A program made the translations under genes and the position numbers. Source: Epiperipatus broadwayi (lineage: Eukaryota; Onychophora; Udeonychophora; Euonychophora; Peripatidae). From it: a stretch of DNA of 64,000 nucleotides. Positions 37,530 through 49,830 of the stretch are shown here, one piece after another. The notes beneath the pieces were generated by a model that was given only the letters and a program-made list of their open reading frames with translations, made no database searches and was not told the origin of the DNA. The DNA lies in NCBI GenBank assembly GCA_028023455.1, contig JAQFVV010006200.1, forward strand, positions 6,582,506 through 6,646,505, in the 5' to 3' direction. The first letter of the stretch is position 1. Each line of letters opens with the position of its first letter.

Positions 37530-38754
37530 TGTAACAGTCAAACATGTATAATTTTGCTAACAAGATCGAAAGACCAAGCAGGCACTCTCAACCAGAATGC
37601 ATAGGAGTATTGCTACCCCCATGATCCTAGTTTAAAAGGCTTACGCTTCCTAGCCTCTACTACATAATTAGCATCCTTGACGTCATATAGCTTCCCCTTT
37701 TCATATAGCTCTGCTCAGCTCAGGGATATGCACAGACTCTTAAGTATTATTTAACCGTAATTATATGATTCCAACCAGCAATGAGAAGGATGATGAATAA
37801 TTTTATAAATTAATAAAGTGGCTTGTTTATGTACATTCTAAGGTTAAAGGTTGTTTATTAGACTTTACAGACATATAGAATTATGGATGATAGTGATGTT
37901 CATAACTAATAAAATAAAGGTGTCGTTTATTTATCCACAGAGTAATGACAAGAATATTTATCACATCATTATGGATCAACATTAATTATATTTTTTATAT
38001 AGTTTATTATTTCTAGGGATCTGAGCTAGATATAATGTAACATAGGATTATGACTAAATGCATTGGTGTATACATAAAAGGGAAGAATAAAAGAAATCAC
38101 GGACTGCATTAACTATATGCGGGTCAATGGCTATCGAGCAGTGGGATCGACCTTGCGATCTGGATATATGATTCACGGAACAAATATAGACATCCTAGGC
38201 CACAAGGGTGTTCCTGCTTCTAACCATAGGCGCATCATATGAAGAAAATATATATACAGGATGCACTAGGATTTAGGGGCTGGGATCTGCTGTCCTAGAG
38301 CTCTACCTAATCCGGTGATAATTTTTATATATTTAAATTATTACGTAGACTCAACGGGCACATATAAGATATATAGCAGGTACTGGACGCTCTGCATAAA
38401 TTAATACGAATAAATCATATTATAATTTAATGAAATAATTGAGATAGCCTCAGACAATGCACACCTCAAATGCAGTATGCAATAATGGATATAATAAAAT
38501 ATAATATTAAGCTAACGCCTATGCTAAATTTATGTAATGAAATAGTCTATAATTATAACTACATATCCCTATGTAATGACATATCAATTTATAAGAATTT
38601 TAGCTCGTCAACCCATACTTACAGCTTATTAATCCAGCTAAATTTATTATAATACAGGAGGGACTACCAACCCATAATCAGTGATCTTCGATCTGGTCTC
38701 TATCATATTAAATTCATAAAATTGTAAAAATTGTGATTCACTCTTCGCTTTACA
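37530..38754 (+). mobile_element. Possible LTR-like unit
   Basis: Begins TGTAACAGTCAAACATG, like copies A and B, right after the 369 bp foldback, and plausibly ends CGCTTTACA at 38754. The composition is GC-richer at 38130-38320, as in the other LTR-like units. Interior identity to A/B was not recognisable, and the target duplication is ambiguous in ATAT-rich flanks. Confidence 0.3.
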
Positions 38755-39189
38755 TATATAGAGCAATCTGATATACGTATATAATTGAGAACACGGATAG
38801 TTATAAGCAAATAACTTAAGTTATAAATATATTTTACCTGCGGAGAAATATATAAAACAAAATCAATTTTATTTTATTTATTTATCATAATTTCCATAAG
38901 CAACATACCTAAGCAAATATATTTGTAAAAACTAAAAAAATAATATTAGTAGTCATCCTTCATTAGTTTTTCTTACAACAGTAAAGAAAAACAACATTAT
39001 TTAAAATGATGGGGGAAAAGAAAATCTAACAGAAAATTAATGTATTATTAACTTTTATATAATTTTTTCCCACTCTTGGCTCCTATTCTCTTCATGGGGT
39101 CACTTGAGACGTCACGAAGGGAAATGCAAGAAGAGTTTGTATTTGTTAAATTCTACCTGCAATCGTTTAAGTCTTACAAATCGAATATA

Positions 39190-39256
39190 AATAATTAAAC
39201 ATTTTTTTCTTTTAGCCCAGCAATTAAACATTTTTTTCTTTTAGCCCAGCATTAAA
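39190..39256 (+). repeat. Short tandem duplication
   Basis: Two copies of AATTAAACATTTTTTTCTTT followed by TAGCCCAGC, in tandem. Confidence 0.7.
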
Positions 39257-40184
39257 ATTTAAAGGAAACTAATGAGTATTTAAATTATAGTTACAGTTAA
39301 TAAAGTTGGTTAAATATACTTTCATGTTTAAAATAAAAGAACTTTATAAATATTTACCGGCATCTTCATGTAGTGGACAAGCGCTTGATGGGAGAAAGTT
39401 TATAATGATGGATAGCATCTCTGTATAATTTCATGGAAAATTTTCCTCTGTCAGTTGCATGAAATATGTGGAAGGCAGGGAGCTTGGTCTCTTTATTTGG
39501 GATGACTGAAGCACGTCATACTTCTCTCTTTCACACTGGATCTCATCTTCGTAATGTCACCCCCCCCTCTGACAACACTACGAAAGCCAACATCAAACTC
39601 GTCAATCATTTTTGATATGTAGCTTCTTAATGATTTCAAGACAAAAACCGAAGACTTCAAACCTTCTCCTCTATCAATGCGTTTTTAAGCTTTTTATATT
39701 TAATTTGCCTTGGGAATTTTTTTCAATTTACAGGATGGATTTCTTGAGTTAATAGCTTTTCCATTAGTTCTTCTCTTACTTATTTTTACTTCTTACTTTA
39801 TCTTATCTTTATTTCCTGCTTCCTTTATCTTTATTTTGACTTAAGCATCTTTTTGACGCATACTCACTACAAAGGTGTTGAACCATAACTATATTGCTGA
39901 TTTTTATAACTGATTTAAAATAAGGCCCCAATTTTACTTAGTTAATGGATTAATTCCATTAGCAAACTCTTTTTTATTGTTCTCCTAACTTACTTTATAT
40001 GATTCTTTCTTTTAACTTGAATTTTTAAAATTTAAGTTTGCTTTTAGTCTACTTTCTATTTTAATATGAATACACAATTGGACACACACATGTGCCGATT
40101 ATATATGTATGTGATTTAAGGGAAAGATTGCAGAATTAAAAGGAAATGAATCAAATATGTACCGCTTCAATATCCACAGCCAGG

Positions 40185-40490
40185 AATACACATATATAAT
40201 TTATATTTTATTTTATATTAAATGGATTATTTTGTGGGTTTGATTATATTTATTTCAGTTTTATTACGTTTTGTTATATTTTATGTCTTTTTTATTGTTA
40301 ACATTTTTTATGGTATTATGTATATATTTATGTATTTTATTTTGTTCATTATAATATAGCTCTGAAGAAGACAAGACTGCAGGACAGTCGAAATGTAAGA
40401 TTGTGTCTGCATATATGTGCAATAAAAGGTTTTTACTAAAAAGTGTTTCAAGTACAGTGAATAAATTGTATTTATATAAGGAAGTGGTGA
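40185..40490 (+). repeat. Dispersed retroelement end, copy 2
   Basis: Homologous, in opposite orientation, to 36690-36985. Contains GCTCTGAAGAAGACAAGACT, GCAGGACAGTCGAAATG and GTGCAATAAAAGG, the last looking like a polyadenylation-type end. Confidence 0.5.
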
Positions 40491-42020
40491 ATTTGATAAT
40501 ATTTATAAAAATATAAATAAATCAACAACAACAACAAAAAAAAATCATAAATTTTATGATTTTCGGAGTCATTTTTTCTTCTCTGAGCACTGTATACAAT
40601 CATGTTTAAAAAAAAAAGTAAAATTTATAAATAAATTTTCTAATAAGCCAGTAGCCATTTTGATATCTTGGAGCGCTGTATCCAATTACACATATTAATA
40701 AACAATTTTCAATTTATGTTGAAAAAACATTTTATTCTTCCTTTATTATCCATTTCGAATTGTATAAATGTAATAAAATATTTTCTAAGAGTAATGATAA
40801 AAGTTATTACAGATTGAAAAACTTTAAAGTAATGAAAAATCATAATTTCTTGATAAAGAGACTAATCTATTGTTTCTGTAAGAGAAAAAAATTATTGAAA
40901 AAAAAAAAATCACCTGGATATTTCAGTATTTATTTTAAAAATTAAAATATAGGTTTTTACTTATTCTTATTGCTTCATACAATGCAAGGGTGAATACACA
41001 TTACGTAAAGTATGTGTCTGTCAATTTATTATTAATAATTATATTATTATTTTTAAAATTTTGTTTATATATGCATAATATATATATAAACGGCATATAT
41101 GTTATAGATATGTGGGTGTTGAAAAGTATTGTCCACTTGCAGTTCAATAAACAATATGTTTTCTATTCTAATCAATGATTAACAAAACATGAGCTATTAT
41201 ACGTTATATACATTAAAAGGGATTTAGAACAAAATCTAGAGTAATTTCTAGTCCACTGTATGTGAATGTATTTATTTCTCAGATTGAAAGCCAATCTCTG
41301 GAGGTTTTGTCCTTTTTGCCTCAGAATAAATGAATATATTGAACTGGATGTTTTATCAGATTCAAAGGCAACCATCGCTAAATCAAAAACAATACACATA
41401 TATATATTTAGAAATTTTAAAACGAAAATCATATTTAAAAATTTTGTACTTTTTTTTATGTATTAAGAGTATGTGCTATAATACACATACTCGATTATAG
41501 ATAGAAATGTAAAAACATTTTAATTTAAAAAAGTTTTGATTGCAATCAGTTTTTTTTTATTTTGTTGATTGTAATTTATTTTAAAAAGCAGAGACATTTT
41601 TTTAAAATTAATTTTGAAATAGATAAGAGCCGTGATCAGATTTTGTTTTTTCTCAATTAAGATTAAGCAGGAGATAGAGATTAACCCTGGTCAAAACTTT
41701 TTATTTAAAGATTAGGCGAGAGATAACAATTCACATAAATAGCTCCAGATTTTTGACTGAGTTTTTATTCTTCTTATGTTTATTGAGATTTTTATTCGGA
41801 TTGCTGCGCTAACTCTTTAGATTTGCTAATTACAGATGCCCTATATTTTGAAGATTGCATTTTATATCACAGCTGCTATTATATTTTTGCAAATGAAAAA
41901 TTACTCACTATTCCAAAAATACACACCATGAGAAACTTTCCTAAAAATATGCAAGTGAGCTCCATAATTGTGCCTTCAAGAACATAACCTAAAAGAACTG
42001 ATTCCAAAGATTGCCTCCAG

Positions 42021-42132
42021 ACTCCCGAACATATAAATATAAATCAAAACTTTCGAAATGAACTCTATGTGGACTTGAACTTTGCGTATCCTGCTGGAAG
42101 AATTCCGCTGGACAGAACATTGTGCATCAAAG
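42021..42132 (+). other. Exon-like open segment of unknown identity
   Basis: A protein-like frame (YVDLNFAYPAGRIPLDRTLC) lies between a possible acceptor (CTCCAG) and a good donor (AAAG|GTAAAC). It has a less AT-biased composition than its flanks. The acceptor lacks a pyrimidine tract, no family is recognised and no partner exon is seen. Confidence 0.2.
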
Positions 42133-43321
42133 GTAAACTCACCTTTCATAAGCTAAATCTAAAAATAAACCTGTCTCTATAAAAAGATATGCATACTCAT
42201 CTAAATATCATTAATTACTTTAAAAATACTTCTTTTTTTTTTATGTATTGGAGTTGTAATTTTAAGATTTTAAATTTGTCTGAGAGTGTACTTGCTCTTT
42301 TCTTTCTGATATTAATTATTGTTAAAAGCTTGGGCAGATATTATTAATTTTCTTTTAACTCACCTGTTCCTTATTTTTTATTGAAATTAATTTAGTCAAT
42401 CTGAGTTTGTGTTTCATGCAGACTAAATCTTTTGGCTAGCGATTTATCGAGAGTATTGTTCTGTTTTTCTTAAACAGTAGAGATTTTAGTTTTCCTATAT
42501 TTCAGATTACATAATACTGTAATGTTTTCTTTTTTCTCTTGTCGGAATCAACCTTAGGGGGTCTTAAACGTGGCCTTTTTATGAGCGTTTGCAGGCAAAT
42601 GAAAATCCTATTATGTCCCGATGTTTCTTCCAGCTTTTAGGAAAAGATCGCTCTGCCGTTTGTTGAATTCCGTATAAGATTGTTTTGTTTTTAAATGTCT
42701 AACTAAAGGAAACTGGAATTTGTTTATATAAATCGTTAGCAGAAAAACATTATAAATCCCTTTTAATTCCTAGGTGAGAAAACGAACTTATCTGCCAGGG
42801 TGTTTAATGGTACAATACTGTTGTACACTCTACCAGGTAGAGGAATTTAGATCAAACTTTCATATTTTGTTTGACAAATATTTTAGATTTAATAAATTTT
42901 AAAATTATTTATAATTACTTTTGGCAGGCATTTGTCTATGCGATCTTTCCCCAATTGTCTGAACAATGTTAAAGATCTCTTTCCCTGGATCTAGCTGGTA
43001 GCATTGATCGTCATCGTTAACTTGTCAATCACTGTAAATTAAATTTTCTATGTGATGTGTTGCACTGTAACTTCTCCTTATACAGAGTCAGGAATCTCAC
43101 AGCAACTATGCCCAGAGAAACCTGTTAGCCACTTTAACTTCCCTTTCCATTTTCCATCTTCAATTTTCCCATATTCTTCTCTATCCTGCTCCATCCCATT
43201 TCCATAACATCTTTGTCAACTCCATGACCTTTATATCTAAATCCCCCTTATCTATTCACAAACCCAGGATAAAAACCAATAACATACTTTCTGTATAATC
43301 ACTTTGTTAATATTTATTCTT

Positions 43322-45030
43322 TCACAACTTCATTATTTGTACCCTTTCTGCTTTCGGGCATTTACATTCAATTAACAGATGCATAATATTTTCAGTGCCT
43401 TCCTTACACAACTTGCAAACTAAATCACCCACATTTTTCCATTTATGTGTATATTCCCTTGTTGCTAAAGATTCCGTTCGAGCCTCAAACAGTAAACTAC
43501 TTTCCTTGCTATTATCATAAATTAACTCACACCCAATATTCTGTTTACTTCTATAAACATTTAAACTCTTTTTATTCTCCATACTAGTTCTCCATTTCTC
43601 AACCTCCCTATTCTTTATTAATGCATCTATTCTTCTATCCCATTCCTTGACACTACAACACTCAACAATTCTCCTAACACAATCATCCCACTTTTTGTAT
43701 AAGTATACCAACATAAATTTTTTATCCAAATCTTCTGCACATTGCATTACCTTTCTCACCCATCTTGTTACCTGCCCTTTATTCATAACCCAATTAAATA
43801 CTATTTTGGCTATTCTTTTATTATCCATAAACTGCAATCTACCAAACATTTTCATTTTGCTTTTGCATTTCTCATATAAAAACTTACCCATCCCATTTCT
43901 CCTTGAATTGCCTCTTTTGCCATCCACAGATATGCATCTAATGCATATCTTTCTACTTCTCTATGTACTTTTTCTAAGTAATCTAATACCCCTTTACTAA
44001 CACATAACGTATCGCTACCATATGTTAACCCTAGTACTGCCACTTCCTTCCATACAATTCTAGCTATATCATATTTATTATATAAGAACACTGTTAATTT
44101 CTTTATCAATCCCTTTCTTTTCTTTGCTTCATTTATCAATTTTTTCTCCCATTCATCCAAGCAATTTCTCAGATTACTTAAGACGAGTCCCAAATAGTTA
44201 TATCTATTCATCACACTTAACTTTATATCCGCAATAAAAATTCTTTGTCCTCTCTTTCCCCAGTATTAATCATCATTACTTTTGATTTTTCTTCATCAAA
44301 TTTAATCACCATCTTCTTACCCATTTTTGCACATGTATTCAGCATTACTTCCATATCTTCCGTTCTTTCTGCACACAAAAAAACATCATCCGCAAATAAG
44401 ACCCAACAATTTATATACTCCCATGCCACCTATATTAATGGTATCTCTACCCCTCTTTCTAGTCTTTCTATTGCTCTCTCCATTTCTCTCAAATACAACA
44501 AAAACAAAATAGGTGTCATAGGGCATCCTTGCCTTAGTCCCACTCCATTTTTAACTTAACTGATTCTGTATTCCCTAATTGATACGTATAGTAATTATTT
44601 TCATATAATTTCTTAATAATAACCACTAAAGCTCCATCCATTCCCAAATTTACAAAACTTAACCATACTCTATTTCCTCTATCATATGCCTTCTCTATAT
44701 CTATAAAAACCAGATATAACTGTCTACCTGTATTCCTACTCATATCCATAAGTTGTGTAACTACAAATAAACTATCTCCTATACGCCTATCTGATCAAAG
44801 ACCTCCTTGCATTTATCAGACTATATTATTTTCTTCCATCAATTTTGCAACCCTTCCAGCCGCCACCATATATAAGAAAACTTTATATAGCACTGATGTT
44901 ACCGCTATCGATCTATAATTCTTTAACTTTCTATGATCCTTGACCTTTGCTTTAACTAATAGCCTTACTCCTGTATTACTCCAACTACCCGAAAAATCTC
45001 TTTTCTAGGCCATTTTATTAATACATGATC
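43322..45030 (-). pseudogene. Non-LTR retrotransposon reverse transcriptase relic
   Basis: Minus-strand remnant of a LINE ORF2, broken by several frameshifts and stops. In order: KNYRSIAVTSVLYK (about 44920), FIDIEKAYDR (about 44700), GLRQGCPMTPILFLLYL (about 44500), and the catalytic box LFADD (about 44390). A thumb-like region follows, then a C-terminal CKLCKEGTENIMHLLIEC zinc-knuckle-like motif (CX2C-H-C, about 43400). The endonuclease domain is missing, and the relic stops at about 45030 in what looks like a 5' truncation. The motif order and C-terminal Cys/His element fit jockey/CR1/I-like clades; finer assignment is not possible by eye. Confidence 0.85.
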
Positions 45031-45528
45031 AATAGTTTTAATTTGGTTGACAGTAGCCTATTGGCAACCTCAGTGATCAAAAAATAATCGAAGTGACCGG
45101 TACAATATTCATTTATAAATGGTTACTATTAATGATAGTAGGGATAGATTCATATTTTGGGTATTAATTTTACAAATTTTCACTGTACATCTAATTTTGA
45201 CTACCATTATTTCAATCACATTTGAAATAATGTCCTTGAAATGAGTATACTGAAGTCAAGTCTTTTTTTTTACTTTAAAATAAATCCATCTGTTTTATTG
45301 TAATAAAAAAAAAATGCTTCTGGGAAGCTTTAAAACAAAATTATATATGCAATTTATTTACTATAATAAGAGGACATTAGTTTCAACATTAATGGCTGAC
45401 AAAAATTTGACATATCATGCGGAAGTAATGTGGCTTGTAAATCAAAATAGTCACTCTTTAAAATAATTCTGCATTAAATTATACATACAGTTCATAGTGA
45501 AGTAAATATTTAAATTTACATAACTTAC

Positions 45529-45622
45529 CAGTAAGTTGTCCAGGCCTTGCATGAACCAATAATTTATTTCCTGTACCCCATGAAAACCCAAGACCAATTG
45601 TACAAAGTGAATCAGAAATTAA
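45529..45622 (-). CDS. NUP96: Nup96 (NUP98-NUP96 type) internal exon 1 of 7 visible
   Basis: Coding exon of the Y-complex scaffold nucleoporin Nup96, a structural part of the nuclear pore that in most animals is made as a NUP98-NUP96 precursor. Only one of three frames is open (31 codons plus one base). It reads through an IGLGFSWGTGNKLLVHARPG segment, which aligns in register with LFMGRSFRVGWGPNWTLANSG of vertebrate Nup96, as remembered. The acceptor (TTTTTAG) and donor (GTAAGT) are good. The exon starts in phase 0 and ends in phase 1, and it has no in-frame ATG, so coding exons must exist upstream. Family assignment rests on this block plus the next six exons, whose phases all chain. I could not find the preceding exon in the window. 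Confidence 0.8.
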
Positions 45623-46969
45623 CTAAAAACAAATAAGAATTGAACTGAAAGTCAAACTAGTATAAACAAAGAAAGATTAATATATATATATACAAATAAG
45701 TAACAATAAGATGAAATACAATATAATTACATAATAAAATTTTTAATATTTTTGATAATCCTAAACTAACTATAAGGACCTTTAAAAAAATCCCGATATA
45801 TTTAAAATATTTTATAATTATGGTACATGTAGTGCAGTACTAGTGCAACCATGTGCAATGTCCATAATCTGAATTCATATCCAGAATGGACCAAATCTTG
45901 AAACTTTTTCAAGTGGCAATCAGGCTTAGAATATTTCTTTTAGATAGCTGGACCATAGCTAGCTACCCCAGTTTGCCATCCAATATTGATCTATAATTTG
46001 GTATCTAATTATTCCTAATTAGAAAATAAAACAAGTATGAAAAACTACTCAAACTATCATTATCTATTTTCATCATTATTCTTTTATAGGAATGTTGGAG
46101 AATACTTTTCCCCGCAGATGATATATCTAATGGCCATTTTATTTTCATTAACATAGATCAATTAGACTATACAATATATATTAATTTGTTAAAAGATCAA
46201 AGAGGATATCCAGATGAAAAAAAGGACTGATGGGCTGCTGCTTAATATAAAACACAACATACTTTTTGATGAAGACATAATTATTGCTAGAATTTCAATG
46301 AGATGTAGATAAAAAGAATTTGTATTGAAGGAAATATTGGTAATTTCAACAAAAAAATTTCCTAAACCATACTAATTTATATTTCTTTTAAAAAAAATAT
46401 TTTAAAATGTTTTACAATCATCAGACACAAAAACTGTAACACCTATTCTTCACGCATATTTTAATAACATGAATAAAAATGTGGAAAAAATAAATGGTCC
46501 CCAAGATGTATTTCTGGTTGTAGTAGCATTTTTCAGTTGGATTACGTCACAACTTCTCTTTTCATTATCTTTACTCAGTATTTATCAACATTAAATTATT
46601 ACAAATTCCCTGCACACATACCTATGACAACACTTTCTTTAGATACTTTAATGATTATTAATTGAAATAATTTAAACACTAGTAATTGATATAAAGTAAA
46701 TAGTATTGACCTAACTGTAGAAAATAGATTTATCAGCAATTCTTCGCTTCTTTGGTATTGTGTAGATGATAGTAAAAGAGCAAATGAGCCAATAATTATT
46801 TTGATAATATTTAGCAGTGAAAAAAAAAAAAAAAATTACATAGAACTAAAATAATGATAAGACAAAAAAAAAAAACTGTTAAAGATTATTCCCCATATTA
46901 AGGTAACATTTATATAGGAAGATGATACTCTTATATCATTCAAAACTCTAATTACTAAAAATATTGTAA

Positions 46970-47395
46970 TCTTGCGTTATGATTTGTAGAGGTCTCTTGT
47001 TAAAATTAAGCACTCAAGGCGCATGTACTGAGGTTTCAGCCTTATATAACTATTACGTGCTGACATCGCGCTTAATAAGAATCAATATTTTCAACTTTAA
47101 ATTGATTCAAAATATTTCTAAATTTAATATCTGAATATTGACTCGTTGTAAATTGAAAGATTTCGCGAATGTTAATGTTTAACAGAAATAGTGGACTTAA
47201 TCAGTGAAGAATTTATTAGTTTCATGCTCCAAATCAAAATGTTTTAGATTTGCCTATATAATTAAGAAAATAAGTTAAGAGATAAAAGGGTCCCCTCTTA
47301 TTTTTTATAAAAGTCGAATCTTGCGTTATGATTTGTAGAGGTCTCTCTTGCTAAAATTAAGCACTCAAGATGCATGTACTGAGGCTATTCCAAAT
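46970..47395 (-). repeat. Two copies of the AAGGCTG family in tandem
   Basis: CTTGCGTTATGATTTGTAGA followed by GGTCTC and AATTAAGCACTCAAG occurs at 46972 and again at 47320, each followed by GCATGTACTGAGG. It is inverted relative to 17440 and 23670. Confidence 0.65.
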
Positions 47396-48009
47396 ATGAT
47401 TAATAAATATGTATGAAATTTTTGCATAATGAGACAAAAATGTGTTTAGAAAGTACAAGATAAAACAGTGCTTTCATTACACATATTAAACATAAGTACA
47501 TGTACTTCAATTAGTATTTAAGATGCATTAACAGAAAATGAAGAGGTGATAGGCAATAATAAATGAAGTGTTATAACTCAATGCAACTTAGATATGAATG
47601 AAATATGCAAAAATAGAATGATCTTTTAGTAAGCAACTTTTATATATAATTATATAACTTTTATTAACAAATAGAAATTTTATAAACTTATTGTTTATAA
47701 TTTTATTTTAGAGAAGAGACTATTATTATTTTTCTCTTTCTCTTATTCACATTAGTCAATCAAAATTCTGATTTCTATTTTGATGGTAATGAGAATAATA
47801 ATTAGAAACAGGGTATCCACTATTTTTATCATTTAAATCTATTTTTATTTAATTTTCTACAGAAAATGTAATAATTTCAAATAAGATATTATTAACAAAG
47901 AATGGATTTTACAAAAACAAAAAAATAATTTTATGTAAAATAAAAATGCATTATTTATTTAAATATTTCTCAAAAGATGGATATAAAGAACTTGTAATCA
48001 CACCATTAT

Positions 48010-48120
48010 ACGCCATGAATATGATATATTGAATACTGTATAGTGAAAGGATTCCAGGCAGTAATAAAGCTGAATATTAAAAACTATATTTTCTGTGAGT
48101 ATATTCGTTAATTATAAGAT
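48010..48120 (+). repeat. Partial copy of the 170 bp MITE
   Basis: Shares GCCATGAATATGATATA, CCAGGCAGTAATAAAGCT and TTTTCTGTGAG with 29270-29362. Confidence 0.5.
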
Positions 48121-48374
48121 ATTACATTGACTCAAAAAAAAAGAAAATTAATAATAGTTGATACAATTATTAAATATTTTTCTTTTTAAATTTATTATTA
48201 AATTAATCTGAGGATACTCAATATAATAAAGCAACTTTAAATGCTATAGCTTTAAATGGCACAGAGATAAAAGTTTCATTTACAAATCAAATTAAAAAAA
48301 TTCAAATGTGGTTGAAAAGTACAATACAATAGAAAATGCTAATAATAATAATAGTGATTGAATAATTCATTTCT

Positions 48375-48735
48375 TAAAACAGGCAAAAACTCACTATATG
48401 TATTGCCACACTGCAAACTAGAGTAATCAATGGTTGCTAGAAGGCTTGTGCATAAAATCCCCATCTAGTGCCTACTCATCCAATATCCCCAGACTAGTTT
48501 CTGGCTTGTGGGCTTCGTCAGTGAGGAGCCTTCGATCTAAGAGCACTGCACCTAGATCTTAGGATCTAATGCAACCCTCCAGCAGCCACCTTTTGTCTCT
48601 ACTTAGCTACAAAACTATGAGTCTTAAATTGAAAATATCTTAATATTTTCAATCCAAGCCCATCTAGCTTGCAGTTTGGCAATATGTATAGTGAGTTTCA
48701 AGCATAAAGAAATGGTGATCACGTGATGATTATTA
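48375..48735 (+). repeat. FB family copy
   Basis: Follows the family from AAACAGGCAAAAACTC through CCCCAGACTAGTTTCTGGCT and CACCTAGATCTTAGGATC to the inverted end GAAATGGTGATCACGTGATG. Confidence 0.7.
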
Positions 48736-49619
48736 GTTCATTTCTTCTGAATTCATATGAAGTTTGAGCATCAGAAGTGAGAGCTGGGCTATAATTCATG
48801 ATCTTGAGCTCGAATCAATCAATTTATTAGAGGATCAAACTACAAAGAACAAATTTAATTATTAAAAGAAATTTTAAGATAAGATAGGCTTAATCTATTT
48901 TATGTATTCTTCATATTTCATTAACAACTGTTGTTTATTTCCTTAAATACATATAAAAGTAACACTGCAATTGATGATAAATATCAGAATTATCTTAAAA
49001 TTGACCACTCGTTCAGCCTTGAAAAATTATTCATATATAATTCATATCGATCACCAAATTTATTACTTTATGCAAAATAATTAACATCTGCATATAAACA
49101 CAAAAAATTCTAAAATGCAAATTAGCAATTCAATAAATTTCATCAAAATAGTGAGAAAATTTTTTGAGGGGAAAGCAATACATAACACAAAAACACAATA
49201 TTAATTCTGAAAGTATTATTTGCCTTTAAAACCTTTATAAAAGGAATGCATTAATTATGCGTCTCTTTCAATAAGTAAATATAGATTTTATATTAAGATT
49301 TTTATTAATTTCTGATCAAAGATGGTTTTATAAAAAACGAGTAGATATCCTTTTTTCTCTTTTCCAAATTTGACACAAGATCATTTTTCTTATCAGTTTA
49401 AGAATAGTCTTTTTAAAAATTGACTTATCATATATAAAGATATGACTAAAAGATATAACATTACTAACTACAAAATTAATCTAGCTAGTTATTTGCAGAG
49501 GAAACTAAAGTTTTCTACTGTAATATTCCCTATCTTGTCTAAACAATGCATTCATCATTATTAATATATTGCAGAATAAATATTTCTGAATTTATTTCTC
49601 TACTCTATAAATTCTGTAA

Positions 49620-49830
49620 ATTATTTTAGTTCCTTTCTAGGTCTTTTATATCTTGACATCTAGTTTAAAACTTCAATTGTTCATCTGTCATCATCTCTTC
49701 TAACGGTAAGTCCAGCTCAGTTCTATGCTAGCCTCTTAATTCTTTCAATGAAATCATGACGTTTAATTTCTCATCATACATTTTCCTATATTTTAAAGCA
49801 TGATATAAATTCTGTTGCTCTTAAAAGTCC
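49620..49830 (-). pseudogene. RTE-type reverse transcriptase, C-terminal scrap
   Basis: Nucleotide and peptide similarity to the end of the 52030 relic: the minus strand encodes RLASIELSWTYR, equivalent to KRLKWSWAGYIA, followed by an RR.D.R-like stretch with stops. Confidence 0.5.

Larger units (their letters stand above)
36100..45528. other. Nup96 intron 1 (visible part order), 9.4 kb
   Basis: Contains RTE debris, two inverted copies of a terminal repeat with a hammerhead-like motif, a 369 bp foldback, a possible LTR-like unit and a non-LTR retrotransposon relic. The stretches 38755-40180 and 40490-43320 show no firm feature apart from a small tandem duplication near 39200 and the exon-like frame at 42021-42132. 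Confidence 0.5.

Noticed and set aside
41172-41466. Overlapping frames of 86 and 66 codons on opposite strands
   Set aside because: No family resemblance, no splice signals in phase and no repeat homologue. Consistent with chance.
43647-44559. Plus-strand frames over 60-117 codons
   Set aside because: They are antisense shadows of the minus-strand reverse transcriptase relic, which has the recognisable motifs.
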